Below, piece after piece: positions 45,871 to 54,067 of a stretch of DNA of 64,000 nucleotides (positions are counted from its first letter, which is position 1; each line of letters opens with the position of its first letter). The notes beneath the pieces are model-generated. The model was given only the letters and a program-made list of their open reading frames with translations. It did no database searches and was not told the origin of the DNA. Where the stretch lies: assembly GCF_009720865.1 (NCBI RefSeq), contig NZ_WNLA01000004.1, positions 310,001-374,000 of the forward strand, in the 5' to 3' direction. This DNA comes from Pseudoduganella ginsengisoli. GTDB taxonomy: Bacteria > Pseudomonadota > Gammaproteobacteria > Burkholderiales > Burkholderiaceae_D. Position numbers and translations under genes: made by a program.

Positions 45871-47159
45871 CCGGTCGTAGGCGGCCGCGTAGCAGGTCAA
45901 AGGATTGCCGACGGTGTAGTGCACATAGTCGACGTCGTACTGGAAGGCGCCGCCGGCGTCGCGCACGCGCTGGCGCAGCAGGTGGCCACCGGCGTCATAG
46001 GCGTTGACGCGGCGCTCGCCGCCGTCCAGCGCCTCGACGGTGCGGCCGGCGCCATCGTAGCGGCGCGAGGCCACCAGCTTGCCGTCGCGGTACACCGACT
46101 GCAAGCGTGCCTGGGCATCGTACTGGTAGGTTTCCGTGGCGCCGTCAATCATGTCTTCGACACGGTTGCCCATGGCGTCGTAGCGGATGCGGTGGCTGCT
46201 GACGGTCTGGAAGGACGGGTCGTCGCCGTCCTGGTAGGCCTGGCGTGGCCGGTAGGACTGGTATTGATGGGTCATGGTGTCGACCGTCGCGGTGCTGCCA
46301 TCTTCGCGGTTCATGCGGTCGAAATGGTTGACGACATCGATATCCTTGACGTCGCCGGCATCGGTGGTATAGCGCACGTGCTGCCAGGTGCGGTTGCCGT
46401 TCTGGTCGAAGCGGTATTGCACCGCATAGCTGGCACCGCGGATGCCGGTGGCGTCGATGGCGGCCAGGCGGTTGGCGCGGTCATAGGTGTTGGTCTGGTT
46501 TTGCAGCAGGCGGCCGTCGGCCACGGTTTTTTCCATGGTGCGGTTGCCGGCCAGGTCATAGCCGTAGGTGGCGACAGTGTGCACGCCGCCCAGGGTTTGG
46601 TCGACCTGGCTCAGGCGGCCGGTGGCGTGGTCGTAACGGTAGTCGGTGCGCTCGCGCGACGAGCGCGCGGTAGCAAGCTGGCCGGCCGACGTGTAGGTGT
46701 AGCGGGTGGTAACGTCCTCCAGGTCGGTGTGGCTGAGCACGTGGCCGAAGGCATCCACACACCACGTCAGCGTGCCGCCTTCGGCGTCTACGACGCTCAG
46801 CCGGTGGCCGAAATTGTCGTAGCTCATGCGGGTGGTATTGCCGAAGGCATCGCGGGTGGCGGCGACGTTGCCGGCCGCGTCGTAACGCACCGCACTGGTG
46901 ACGGTGGCGGCCTGGGCGGTGTTGGACGAGGCCACCGTGGTCTGGATGCGGCGGCCCAGCTCGTCATAGCGGTAGAGGGTTTCCTGGGCGGCAAAGCCGG
47001 TTTGGATCACGCCCATATCGTCCCGGCTGGTCGCGCCAAGGCGGTGCAGCTGGTCGTCGGCCTGGTAGATGGCGGTGGCGGCGCTGGTGGTTTTCAGCAG
47101 GTGGCCCAGGCGGTCGTAGGCATAACCGGTGCGCACGCTGGCGTCGCTGTTCTGTGTGT

Positions 47160-47199
47160 CGTTGCTGGTGTAGACCGCATAAAAGGTGTTGTTGCCGAG
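47160..47199. repeat. Direct repeat, copy B (at the RHS fragment 5' boundary)
   Basis: Partner of 45831-45870 with one mismatch; similarity to RHS ends abruptly at 47199 where the lower-GC orphan ORF begins. Confidence 0.85.
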
Positions 47200-47628
47200 T
47201 CATCTGCGCATGGTGCCTGTTAAGACTTCAAACCCAACCTTTTCGTACCAAGTCAGTAACTCACCACTACCGAGGTCGAAAGTGCCCATATATTTCATTC
47301 GCCAAATTCCTTTTTGTTCGTCGAATGCACCAATGAATTTTCCTATATTAGCTTCGTCATCTCCCTTTGAGTGCCAAGCTATGGAAACTGCTCCTGCTCG
47401 CCAGCCAAAGCAATCTAAGACAGGAGGCCAGTTGAATGTTCCAAGAAAACTGGCAACTCGTAGACAGAGAGTACCCCTCCAAGGAAACTCTATCCAAGTT
47501 TCACCATTATCACGACTATTCTGCAACTTATCGGAAGTCAATTTCAACAATTCAAGTTGATTGCGTCGACATTCCAAAGACAAACCACTTGGCAAAAAGA
47601 ACGGTCTATTCAAGACAAACTCCTTCAT
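47200..47628 (-). CDS. Orphan ORF, possible RHS-associated immunity protein
   Basis: 142 aa, soluble, no family recognised (MKEFVLNRPFFLPSGLS..., DNGETWIEFPWRGTLCLRV, GFEVLTGTMRR). GC is visibly lower (roughly 45%) than in the flanks, as is usual for toxin tip and immunity cassettes. It starts 1 bp after the stop of the 96-codon ORF and its stop abuts the RHS core fragment. This position, between a short tip-like ORF and an RHS core remnant, is where immunity genes of displaced RHS cassettes lie. The function is inference from place only. Confidence 0.55.
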   Translation of the reverse strand: MKEFVLNRPFFLPSGLSLECRRNQLELLKLTSDKLQNSRDNGETWIEFPWRGTLCLRVASFLGTFNWPPVLDCFGWRAGAVSIAWHSKGDDEANIGKFIGAFDEQKGIWRMKYMGTFDLGSGELLTWYEKVGFEVLTGTMRR

Positions 47629-47629
47629 C

Positions 47630-47920
47630 TTATCGGTTGCCGTAGTAGGTGTCAGTCAAGCGGGCTGCCACCCATCCACCTGCCATCCCACCGCCTACAG
47701 TCCCAGCCAATGAACCAACCAAGTAAACAGCTCCAGCATATCCCCCAATTACTGCTCCCACCGGCGAAGCTAGCAACAAGCCAGCCGCGGAAAACAGGGC
47801 TTGCAGGTATTTGCCAACGGCAGCAGATCCGCCGGTATGAATCTGCAGACCTGCAGGGAGCTGGTAGCGGCCATGCGCACTGTACGCTTCGCTGGAACAG
47901 GCCGGTGCAGCGCTGCGCAA
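47630..47920 (-). CDS. Glycine-rich hydrophobic ORF, possible toxin-tip remnant
   Basis: Up to 96 aa from a TTG at 47920. The first 25 codons are doubtful; from YQLPAGLQIHTGG onward it looks real. Residues about 38-85 form a Gly-zipper membrane stretch (AAGLLLASPVGAVIGGYAGAVYLVGSLAGTVGGGMAGG). It ends DTYYGNR, 1 bp before the next ORF. Its upstream part is missing or out of frame, so it may be the C-terminal end of a larger effector. No function can be given. Confidence 0.45.
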   Translation of the reverse strand: MRSAAPACSSEAYSAHGRYQLPAGLQIHTGGSAAVGKYLQALFSAAGLLLASPVGAVIGGYAGAVYLVGSLAGTVGGGMAGGWVAARLTDTYYGNR

Positions 47921-48053
47921 CGACGACGTCGAAATGTTTCAGCGTGCCGCGCACAGCGTGGATGACCCGTGGCTGGATCTGCCTGGCCTGGAGACGGCCG
48001 GCAGCGCCATGGCGGCCCGCCGGGCTGGCCGGGCACTCGCGGATCGGCGGTAG
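47868..48053 (+). pseudogene. Short plus-strand coding fragment
   Basis: Sixty-one codons between stops reading CALYASLEQAGAALRNDDVEMFQRAAHSV...LADRR. The helical, Ala-rich text looks protein-like and ends in TAG, but there is no start codon with a ribosome site and it overlaps the minus-strand ORF end. It may be the 3' end of a lost gene; family not recognised. Confidence 0.25.
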
Positions 48054-48067
48054 GCGGATCGGGCCGG

Positions 48068-49324
48068 TCAGATGAATTCCACTTCGCCCGACCAGTAGCG
48101 GTCGATATCCTCCAGCCCCCAGGTGGCCGCCTCTTCGGTCGACGCGATGCCATCTTTGACGCCCGGTGCCGACAGGTCGATGAGTTCCGGGCGCAGGTAG
48201 CTGCGCGATTTGGCGGAGTAAAAGACCCGCACCTTGGGCTTGGTTAGGGGCTTGCCGGTGGCTTGCTCCACCACCACGCCGATCCGCTCCGATTTCAGGC
48301 GGACCAGCGTACCGATCGGATAGATGCCCAGGCATTTGACAAAGGCGGCGAAGATGCGTTCGTCAAAATGGCCCTTGCTCCATTCCGCCATGCGGCGCAA
48401 CGATTCGGCCGGACACCAGCCTTGCTTGTACGGACGGTTCGAGGTGATGGCATCGTAGACGTCGCAGATCGCGCCCATGCGCGAGTACAGGCTGATGCTG
48501 CCGCCTTTCAACCCTTCGGGGTAGCCGCTGCCATCGATTTTCTCGTGGTGGTGCAGGCAGACATCAAGCGCCGCCGCCGGGATCATGGGCAGGCTGGCCA
48601 GCATGTCGTAGCCAGCCTTGGGGTGGCGCTTGATCTGCTGGTATTCCTCGTCGGAGAGCTTGCCCGGCTTTTGCAGGATGGTGAGGGGAATCGCCATCTT
48701 GCCAATGTCGTGCAACAGTCCGGCCATGCCCGCTTCGCGCAATGCGTCATCGTCCAGGTTCAGCTGTTTCCCCAGCGCCACCATCAGCGCGCACACCGCG
48801 ACGGAATGCATGTAGGTATAGTCATCCGATGTCTTCAGCCGGGCCAGGCCGATCATGGCGTCGGAGTTGCGCAGTACCGACTCGGCAATTTCATCGACCA
48901 GCGGCGCCGCGGCCTCCATGGAAATGGCCTTGCCCATGCGCGCTTCCATGAACATCGACTGTACCGCCTCCCTGGATTTTTTCAGCAGGACGGTCGCGTG
49001 TTCCAATTCATCGGCAATGCCGACCGGCACGATGGCGTTCAGCGCTGGCCGGACGGCGGGGGGCGGGGCGGGTTCAGTTATGGCTGCGGGTTCGGCGGGC
49101 GGCGCCGGCGCGTCCGCCGAGCCGGCGGGTGAGACTACAATGGTGCTTTTGGCCAGATTGATCCAGACTTCGCGGATGGTGCTGGCACGCAGCTTGTTCA
49201 GATCGTCTACGTTGTCGAGCAAGAGTTGCCGCTGCCAGAATGGCGATGCGAGCCACGGCCCCGCCATTTTTTCAATATACATACCAAGTTGCAATTCGGC
49301 GACGGGAAGTTTTATGAGATTCAC
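48068..49324 (-). CDS. HD-GYP domain c-di-GMP phosphodiesterase with DUF3391
   Basis: 418 aa. The N-terminal DUF3391 (LIKLPVAELQLGMYIEKMAGPWLASPFW) and a Pro/Ala linker precede an HD-GYP domain with HSVAVCALMVALGKQ, the metal site HDIGK, LHHHEKIDGSGYPEGLKG (the GYP motif intact) and a CDVYDAITSNRPYK segment. It should cleave c-di-GMP to pGpG or GMP, favouring motility. No membrane segment. It lies beside chemotaxis remnants, consistent with a motility-related island. Confidence 0.94.
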   Translation of the reverse strand: MNLIKLPVAELQLGMYIEKMAGPWLASPFWQRQLLLDNVDDLNKLRASTIREVWINLAKSTIVVSPAGSADAPAPPAEPAAITEPAPPPAVRPALNAIVPVGIADELEHATVLLKKSREAVQSMFMEARMGKAISMEAAAPLVDEIAESVLRNSDAMIGLARLKTSDDYTYMHSVAVCALMVALGKQLNLDDDALREAGMAGLLHDIGKMAIPLTILQKPGKLSDEEYQQIKRHPKAGYDMLASLPMIPAAALDVCLHHHEKIDGSGYPEGLKGGSISLYSRMGAICDVYDAITSNRPYKQGWCPAESLRRMAEWSKGHFDERIFAAFVKCLGIYPIGTLVRLKSERIGVVVEQATGKPLTKPKVRVFYSAKSRSYLRPELIDLSAPGVKDGIASTEEAATWGLEDIDRYWSGEVEFI

Positions 49325-49791
49325 GATCAGGTCCCAATGACAGGCCGGCAGTCCGGATGGGCGCCAGGGCGGATTGCTGTTGCCAGGGCGACCAGCGTTT
49401 GCGGTTAAATCTGGCCGGCGGCGCCCCTACATGCCAGCTGTATTAAACAGGTGCCCGCCTGCCACGCCGCGGCGTCCGTCGGCCAGTTCTCCAGTAATAA
49501 CTTATTCGAAAAATTCGCCCAATTCAAGGGAGTGTCGGCTATTTGTTGAAATTGACTAAATTGATCAAATTGTTTATTTTGGGAATTTTTCGTGCTACGA
49601 TTTGTAACCAGTAAGCACGCCTTTCCCAAGGCAGGCGGTATTGATGTGCTGCCAGTACACCGCCCCATAGCCTCAACGACTACCTCATCTTCGTAGTCAC
49701 TGCTTCCGCCCGCGGCCCAGACCCGCCGCTTCCCAATTGAGATGCCCTGGCTGCTGCGGCAGGCGGGAACCCGGATCAAAAAGGATTTGTC
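49325..49791. other. Gene-free gap of about 465 bp
   Basis: No convincing gene. AT-richer from 49495 to 49615, with the repeated string AAATTGA (AAATTGACTAAATTGATCAAATTG region, 49545-49570) that may be a promoter or binding site. A TACGAT box near 49606 might serve the downstream remnant. Confidence 0.4.
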
Positions 49792-50360
49792 ATGCAAGCA
49801 GAGCACGAGACGGCGCCGGTAGGCTGCCGCCGGTTGGTGACCGTGGACATAGGTGATTATCTTTTTGGCGTCGATATCGAGCGCGTACACGCGTTGCATG
49901 GCTTCGTGTCATCGACCCCGTGGCCAATGCACCAGACTTCGTCAAGGGGACGGATGCCGGCGCGACCATGCGCTCGATCGTGCACAGCGTGCAGCAGGTA
50001 AGCAGTGTCATGAATGAGATTGCCGCTGCCAGCCGGGAACAGGAAGTGGGCATCGAGCAGATCAATCAGGCCGTATCGGAAATGGATACGGTCACGCAGC
50101 AAAATGCCGCGCTCGTCGAGGAAGCCGCCGCTGCCACTGACTCGCTGCGGGAAATGGCGGCGCACTTGTCGACGACGGTCTCGGTCTTCAATCTCGGCGC
50201 CGTGCCGGCAGCGGCAGCGGCTGCGGGACCTGCACGCGCCAAGGCCAACGCCAAGCCGCCGCTTCGACTGGTGGCGGAGAAATTGCCCACTGCTGGCAAA
50301 CCAGCCGCGGGCAGGAAAGGCCGGGCGCCTGCCGAATTGGCAGAGTGGGAAAGTTTTTAA
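49792..50360 (+). pseudogene. Chimeric remnant: CheW-like start joined to a chemoreceptor C-terminus
   Basis: From the ATG at 49792 the frame reads RLVTVDIGDYLFGVDIERVHALHGF, the first strands of a CheW-like domain. Around 49905-49920 the coding frame shifts, and from 49920 the text is the distal half of a chemoreceptor: [55 protein letters not shown], then a linker and the C-terminal AEWESF. The CheA/CheW-binding tip, HAMP domain and membrane segments are missing. It is a deletion fusion of a cheW and an mcp gene, not functional as such. Confidence 0.8.
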
Positions 50361-50536
50361 AGGGAGAAACTCCGGCCAGCTGCGCTGCGCGCAGACCGGG
50401 CAGCGGCGCAGGTAGCCGGATGGGCCGTGACGCCGCTCCCGTTTAACAGCATCCCCTGTTGCCATAACAGCGCACGGCGGCTTGCTGGTGAGTTGCATAT
50501 TTTTTGATATTTAATATGTCCTGGACATGGTGAGAT

Positions 50537-52129
50537 ATGAAACGATTTCATGATTTGCGCATCGCGACCAAGTTGATGGTTTCCTTTGGCATGATCCTGT
50601 TCCTGTTCATCGGCCTGGGGGCGTTTTCCATTGTGCAGTTGGCGCGTGTCAACCAGACCTCGACGGACCTGGAAGAAAACTGGATGCCCAGTGTGCGCGT
50701 GTTGCTTGAAATAAAGTACGACCTGGCACGCTACCGTTCACTGGAAGTGCAGCATATCCTGGCCACCGGCGAGGCTGAAATCAAGGAGTTCGACCAGCGC
50801 CTGGTGACGCTGGGCGGCCAGTTGTCCAAGCACCGCGCCGAATATGAAAAGTTGATCAGCGAAGCGTCGGAACGTGCGCTCTATGGTGAATTCAGCGGGC
50901 AAGTGGAGCGTTACCTTGCCGAGAGCGCCAAGCTGCTGGCCTTGTCGCGCGCAAACCGGAATGACGAGGCCAGCGCTGTCCTGCGCGGCGATTCCAGCAA
51001 AATGTTCCGCGCGGTAACGCAAACCATCGAGCAGCTGGCGGACATCAACGTTCAGGGGGGGATCGAAGCCAGCAAGGCCGGGGACCGGCTGTATGCGGAA
51101 TCGCGCCTGTGGATCATTGCCGTGATTGCCGCCAGTTTGGTGCTGGGGGCGTTCCTGGTCTGGTGGCTGGCGCGCATCATTTCGATTCCGTTGAACCGTG
51201 CGCTGTCGGTGGCGCAGACTGTGGCGTCCGGCAATCTGGGCAGTGATATCGCGGTCACGTCAGCCGACGAAACGGGGCAGCTGATGCAGGCGCTGAAGGA
51301 AATGAACGGTAGCCTGCGCGATATCGTCGGCCAGGTGCGCCAGGGGACCGACGTGATTGCGGCAGCGTCGGGACAAATCGCCAATGGCAGCCTCGACCTG
51401 TCTTCGCGCACGGAGCAACAGGCCAGCTCGCTGGAGGAGACGGCCTCGTCGATGGAACAACTCACTTCCACCGTCAAGCAAAATGGCGACAGCGCCCGCC
51501 GCGCCAACGAGCTCGCTGGCAGCGCATCGCAGATCGCACGCCAGGGCGGCGTCGTGGTGTCGGAAGTGGTGACCACGATGGGATCGATCAGCGAATCAGC
51601 CGGCAAGATCGTCGACATCATCGGCGTGATCGACGGGATCGCATTCCAGACCAATATCCTGGCCCTGAATGCCGCGGTGGAAGCGGCGCGGGCGGGCGAG
51701 CAGGGCCGCGGCTTTGCCGTGGTGGCCAGCGAAGTGCGCAACCTGGCGCAGCGCTCCGCGGCCGCGGCGCGCGAAATCAAGGCGCTGATCAACGACTCCG
51801 TGGAAAAGGTGGGCGCCGGCAGCCGGCTGGTGGAGCAGGCCGGCAAGACAATGGATGAGGTGGTGGCCAGCGTGCAACGCGTGACAGCCATCATGGGGGA
51901 AATCAGCGATGCCGGCCAAGAGCAGGAAGCCGGCATCGAACAGATTAACCAGGCCATCTCGGAAATGGATTCCGTCACCCAGCAAAATGCGGCTCTGGTG
52001 GAAGAGGCGGCCGCCGCCTCGGCATCGATGCGGGACCAGGCCCATAAACTGCAGCAAGTGGTCAGCGTGTTCCGCCTCGATGGCGCCAGCGTGCGCCTGC
52101 CAAGGCATGCGGCGCTGCAGCTGACCTGA
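50537..52129 (+). CDS. Methyl-accepting chemotaxis protein
   Basis: 530 aa. N-terminal membrane helix ([21 protein letters not shown]), a periplasmic four-helix bundle sensor (about 35-190), second membrane helix ([21 protein letters not shown]), HAMP, and a cytoplasmic signalling domain with the hairpin tip [44 protein letters not shown]. The C-terminus lacks a CheR-docking pentapeptide. The ligand is unknown. Its distal methylation helix is very like the remnant just upstream, so the two probably arose by duplication. Confidence 0.95.
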   Translation: MKRFHDLRIATKLMVSFGMILFLFIGLGAFSIVQLARVNQTSTDLEENWMPSVRVLLEIKYDLARYRSLEVQHILATGEAEIKEFDQRLVTLGGQLSKHRAEYEKLISEASERALYGEFSGQVERYLAESAKLLALSRANRNDEASAVLRGDSSKMFRAVTQTIEQLADINVQGGIEASKAGDRLYAESRLWIIAVIAASLVLGAFLVWWLARIISIPLNRALSVAQTVASGNLGSDIAVTSADETGQLMQALKEMNGSLRDIVGQVRQGTDVIAAASGQIANGSLDLSSRTEQQASSLEETASSMEQLTSTVKQNGDSARRANELAGSASQIARQGGVVVSEVVTTMGSISESAGKIVDIIGVIDGIAFQTNILALNAAVEAARAGEQGRGFAVVASEVRNLAQRSAAAAREIKALINDSVEKVGAGSRLVEQAGKTMDEVVASVQRVTAIMGEISDAGQEQEAGIEQINQAISEMDSVTQQNAALVEEAAAASASMRDQAHKLQQVVSVFRLDGASVRLPRHAALQLT

Positions 52130-52275
52130 TCACGGGCAGCGCTGGCCCTCTGGCAGTACAGGCACAGGTGCGCTTCGGACAGCCCCGGCAGGCGCTCGGC
52201 AGGGATCAGCGCACCGCAGCGGCTGCAACGGCCATAGCACTGGCCGTGCAGCCGTTTCCAGACCTGCCAAGGCAA
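52130..52275 (-). pseudogene. DksA/TraR-type zinc-finger fragment
   Basis: From a TTG at 52275 the minus strand reads LHGQCYGRCSRCGALIPAERLPGLSEAHLCLYCQ, the four-cysteine zinc finger of DksA/TraR proteins (C-x2-C-x17-C-x2-C). An in-frame stop lies just upstream of the TTG, removing the coiled-coil part, and no stop follows before the frame runs antisense through the chemoreceptor gene. It is a leftover of a small DksA-like gene. Confidence 0.6.
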
Positions 52276-52451
52276 CTGCCAGCTTTACGGCAGGCTGCTG
52301 GCCAGGATAGTGGAAATGATGCTGAAACCACTTCTGTGAAATCTGGTTCGGGCGGTGAATTGGGCAGTGAATGCGCGTGCGCTGGGCGCTGGGCGGGTAA
52401 GGGGGACTGCCGTGCTGCTGCCTTCCGGCTGAGCCAGGATGGCGGCTCCAT
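52276..52451. other. Gap between zinc-finger remnant and FNR-like gene
   Basis: About 175 bp with no gene of its own visible. Confidence 0.35.
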
Positions 52452-53288
52452 TCACAAGGCTTGCTGTGCGCGGCGAGCCTCACCGGTGTGGTAGTCGCCG
52501 CGTGCGATATCCCGCAAGCGGATGGCATCGAGCAGCGTGAAACGCCGGCGGAACACGGCCAGGCAACCATAGCGGATGAAACGTTGCAGCAGCCGGGCAA
52601 TCGTTGCGTCGGTCAGGCCGAGATAATCGGCGATGTCCCGGCGCGAGAGACCCAGCTCGAAGGTAATGCCATCACCGCCACGCAATGCACAAGCCCAAGC
52701 GGTTTGCAACAGGAAAGTGGCGAGCTTCTGCTCTGCACGTGGCAGGCTCAGCATGAGATTCACAGACTGCTGGTGCGCCAGTGCTTTGCTCAGTAACAGC
52801 TCCATACGCCGCGCCAGCGGTGTGAAATTGCGTGCCGCTGCAACCAGTTGCGAGTAATTGAATTCACAGATGATGCTGGGACAATTGGCCTGTGCCGATG
52901 TCGCATGGACCATACTGCCGATTGCATCGCATCCCAGTATTTCGCCGCCAAACGGCAGCGCCGTGATGCGTTGTTCGCCTGCATACGAAACCTGGTAACA
53001 CTTGATCTGGCCACTATGGACGGCGTACAGTTTGTCCTGCATGGGTTCGTTCATCTGGTGCAGTATTTCACCCCGCAACAGCAGACGCCGCCGTACGACC
53101 AATCGTTCGAAACCGGCGCATTCGCTGTCGCTCAAGCCTGCCGGCAGGCACAAGTCGCGCATGCGGCAACTGGCGCAGGAGATGGTGGACAGCGTGTTGT
53201 CCCTGGCAGGAGCGGAGCCGGACGGGATGCCGTTCGATGGCAGGCGCGGATGCGCGTTCGGCGGCGGCGGGCAGCAATACGAAGGCAT
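52452..53288 (-). CDS. Crp/Fnr-family regulator with four conserved Fe-S cysteines (second of a pair)
   Basis: 278 aa. An N-terminal SCASCRMRDLC places Cys38, Cys41 and Cys47 as C-x2-C-x5-C, and Cys141 stands in PSIICEFNY, the spacing of the [4Fe-4S] ligands of FNR (20, 23, 29, 122). A cyclic-nucleotide-like sensor fold follows (LPFGGEILGCDAIG), then a helix-turn-helix (LSRRDIADYLGLTDATIARLLQRF). It should sense oxygen. Its ATG is 1 bp from the stop of the upstream FNR-like gene, so the two are translationally coupled. Confidence 0.88.
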   Translation of the reverse strand: MPSYCCPPPPNAHPRLPSNGIPSGSAPARDNTLSTISCASCRMRDLCLPAGLSDSECAGFERLVVRRRLLLRGEILHQMNEPMQDKLYAVHSGQIKCYQVSYAGEQRITALPFGGEILGCDAIGSMVHATSAQANCPSIICEFNYSQLVAAARNFTPLARRMELLLSKALAHQQSVNLMLSLPRAEQKLATFLLQTAWACALRGGDGITFELGLSRRDIADYLGLTDATIARLLQRFIRYGCLAVFRRRFTLLDAIRLRDIARGDYHTGEARRAQQAL

Positions 53289-53289
53289 G

Positions 53290-54045
53290 TTATCCGCCGT
53301 AGTTGAAGGGCATACCCTCTGCCATCACGCAGGACAAGCCGCGTGGATCACGCAACATAATTTCCCGCTCCGATGCGTCGATCAGTTGCATGAGCCTGAA
53401 TTGCTTCAATAAGCGGCTCATGCTGGCAGGTGTAATGTCGAGGAAGTTTGCAATATCCTGATGCCGCATGGGAAGGCGGAAATGCCTTGATGCATAGCCG
53501 CGCGCGTCGAATTCACCCGCCAGGTCAAGCAGGAACGCTGCCAGTTTTTGCGGGGCGCTGGTGCGCCGCAAGTGCAGCGACACATGCTGTGCCCTTGCAA
53601 TCGCCGTGCTGGCAAGCGCGTTGAAGTAGGCGGGGAAGGTGCGCATCAGGTCGTAGCTGATCACGCAGACCTCGCTATCTTCGAGTGCAGTGGCGGCCGA
53701 CTGGTACCACTGCAATCCTATGCTGTCGAGCGCAAGCACGTCGCCGCTCATATGGAAACCGGTGATCCGCTGCCGGCTGCACTGGTCGGCGCGGGTATGT
53801 TTAAAGCTGCCGAACCGGACGATGAAGACCGCCCTCTGCACGACCTGGCCCGCGCTGTACAGTGCCATATGGCGCGCCACGGCGACACGGCGCGGAACCA
53901 GCTCGTGGCCGTCGCACATGGTCGCGCCGGCGGGCAGGCAGCATTGCCGAGCGCGGCAATATGGACAGGGTGTAGCCGCCACGCCGGATGGGAGGCAGTG
54001 CCTTGGCCGCTGCGCGGACGGTGTGGCGATACTTGTGCTGGGCAT
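53290..54045 (-). CDS. Crp/Fnr-family regulator, divergent FNR-like (first of a pair)
   Basis: 251 aa from the ATG at 54045; the GTG at 54078 would overlap the preceding gene. It keeps Cys27, Cys30 and Cys36 (CPYCRARQCC) and Cys127 (EDSEVCVISY), a full set of candidate cluster ligands, but is otherwise divergent from FNR. The sensor domain has GDVLALDSIGLQWYQSAATALE, and the DNA-binding helices MRHQDIANFLDITPASMSRLLKQF differ from those of its partner, so the targets likely differ. It follows the beta-propeller gene by 22 bp on the same strand. Confidence 0.83.
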   Translation of the reverse strand: MPSTSIATPSAQRPRHCLPSGVAATPCPYCRARQCCLPAGATMCDGHELVPRRVAVARHMALYSAGQVVQRAVFIVRFGSFKHTRADQCSRQRITGFHMSGDVLALDSIGLQWYQSAATALEDSEVCVISYDLMRTFPAYFNALASTAIARAQHVSLHLRRTSAPQKLAAFLLDLAGEFDARGYASRHFRLPMRHQDIANFLDITPASMSRLLKQFRLMQLIDASEREIMLRDPRGLSCVMAEGMPFNYGG

Positions 54046-54067
54046 GGCTAAGAAACGCTTGGTCACG

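Larger units (their letters stand above)
45505..47199 (-). pseudogene. RHS/YD-repeat protein fragment, truncated at both ends
   Basis: Open frame of about 565 codons on the minus strand full of YD repeats (GYAYDRLGHLLKT, YRYDELGRRIQT, YDAAGNVAATRDAFGNTT, YDNFGHRLSVVDAEGG). RHS proteins are very large secreted or surface toxins carriers. Here the frame begins abruptly at LGNNTFYAVYTSND, directly after a foreign stop codon, and ends in NGELVGSSDNHNESFSEARR without the conserved RHS hallmark or a toxin tip. No start codon with a ribosome site and no export signal are present. It is a relic of a longer rhs gene, though a GTG at 47136 could start a 543-aa product. Confidence 0.82.

Noticed and set aside
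45487..47223. 578-codon plus-strand frame opposite the RHS fragment
   Set aside because: The minus strand carries unmistakable YD repeats; the plus frame is Val/Gly/Ala-rich shadow text.
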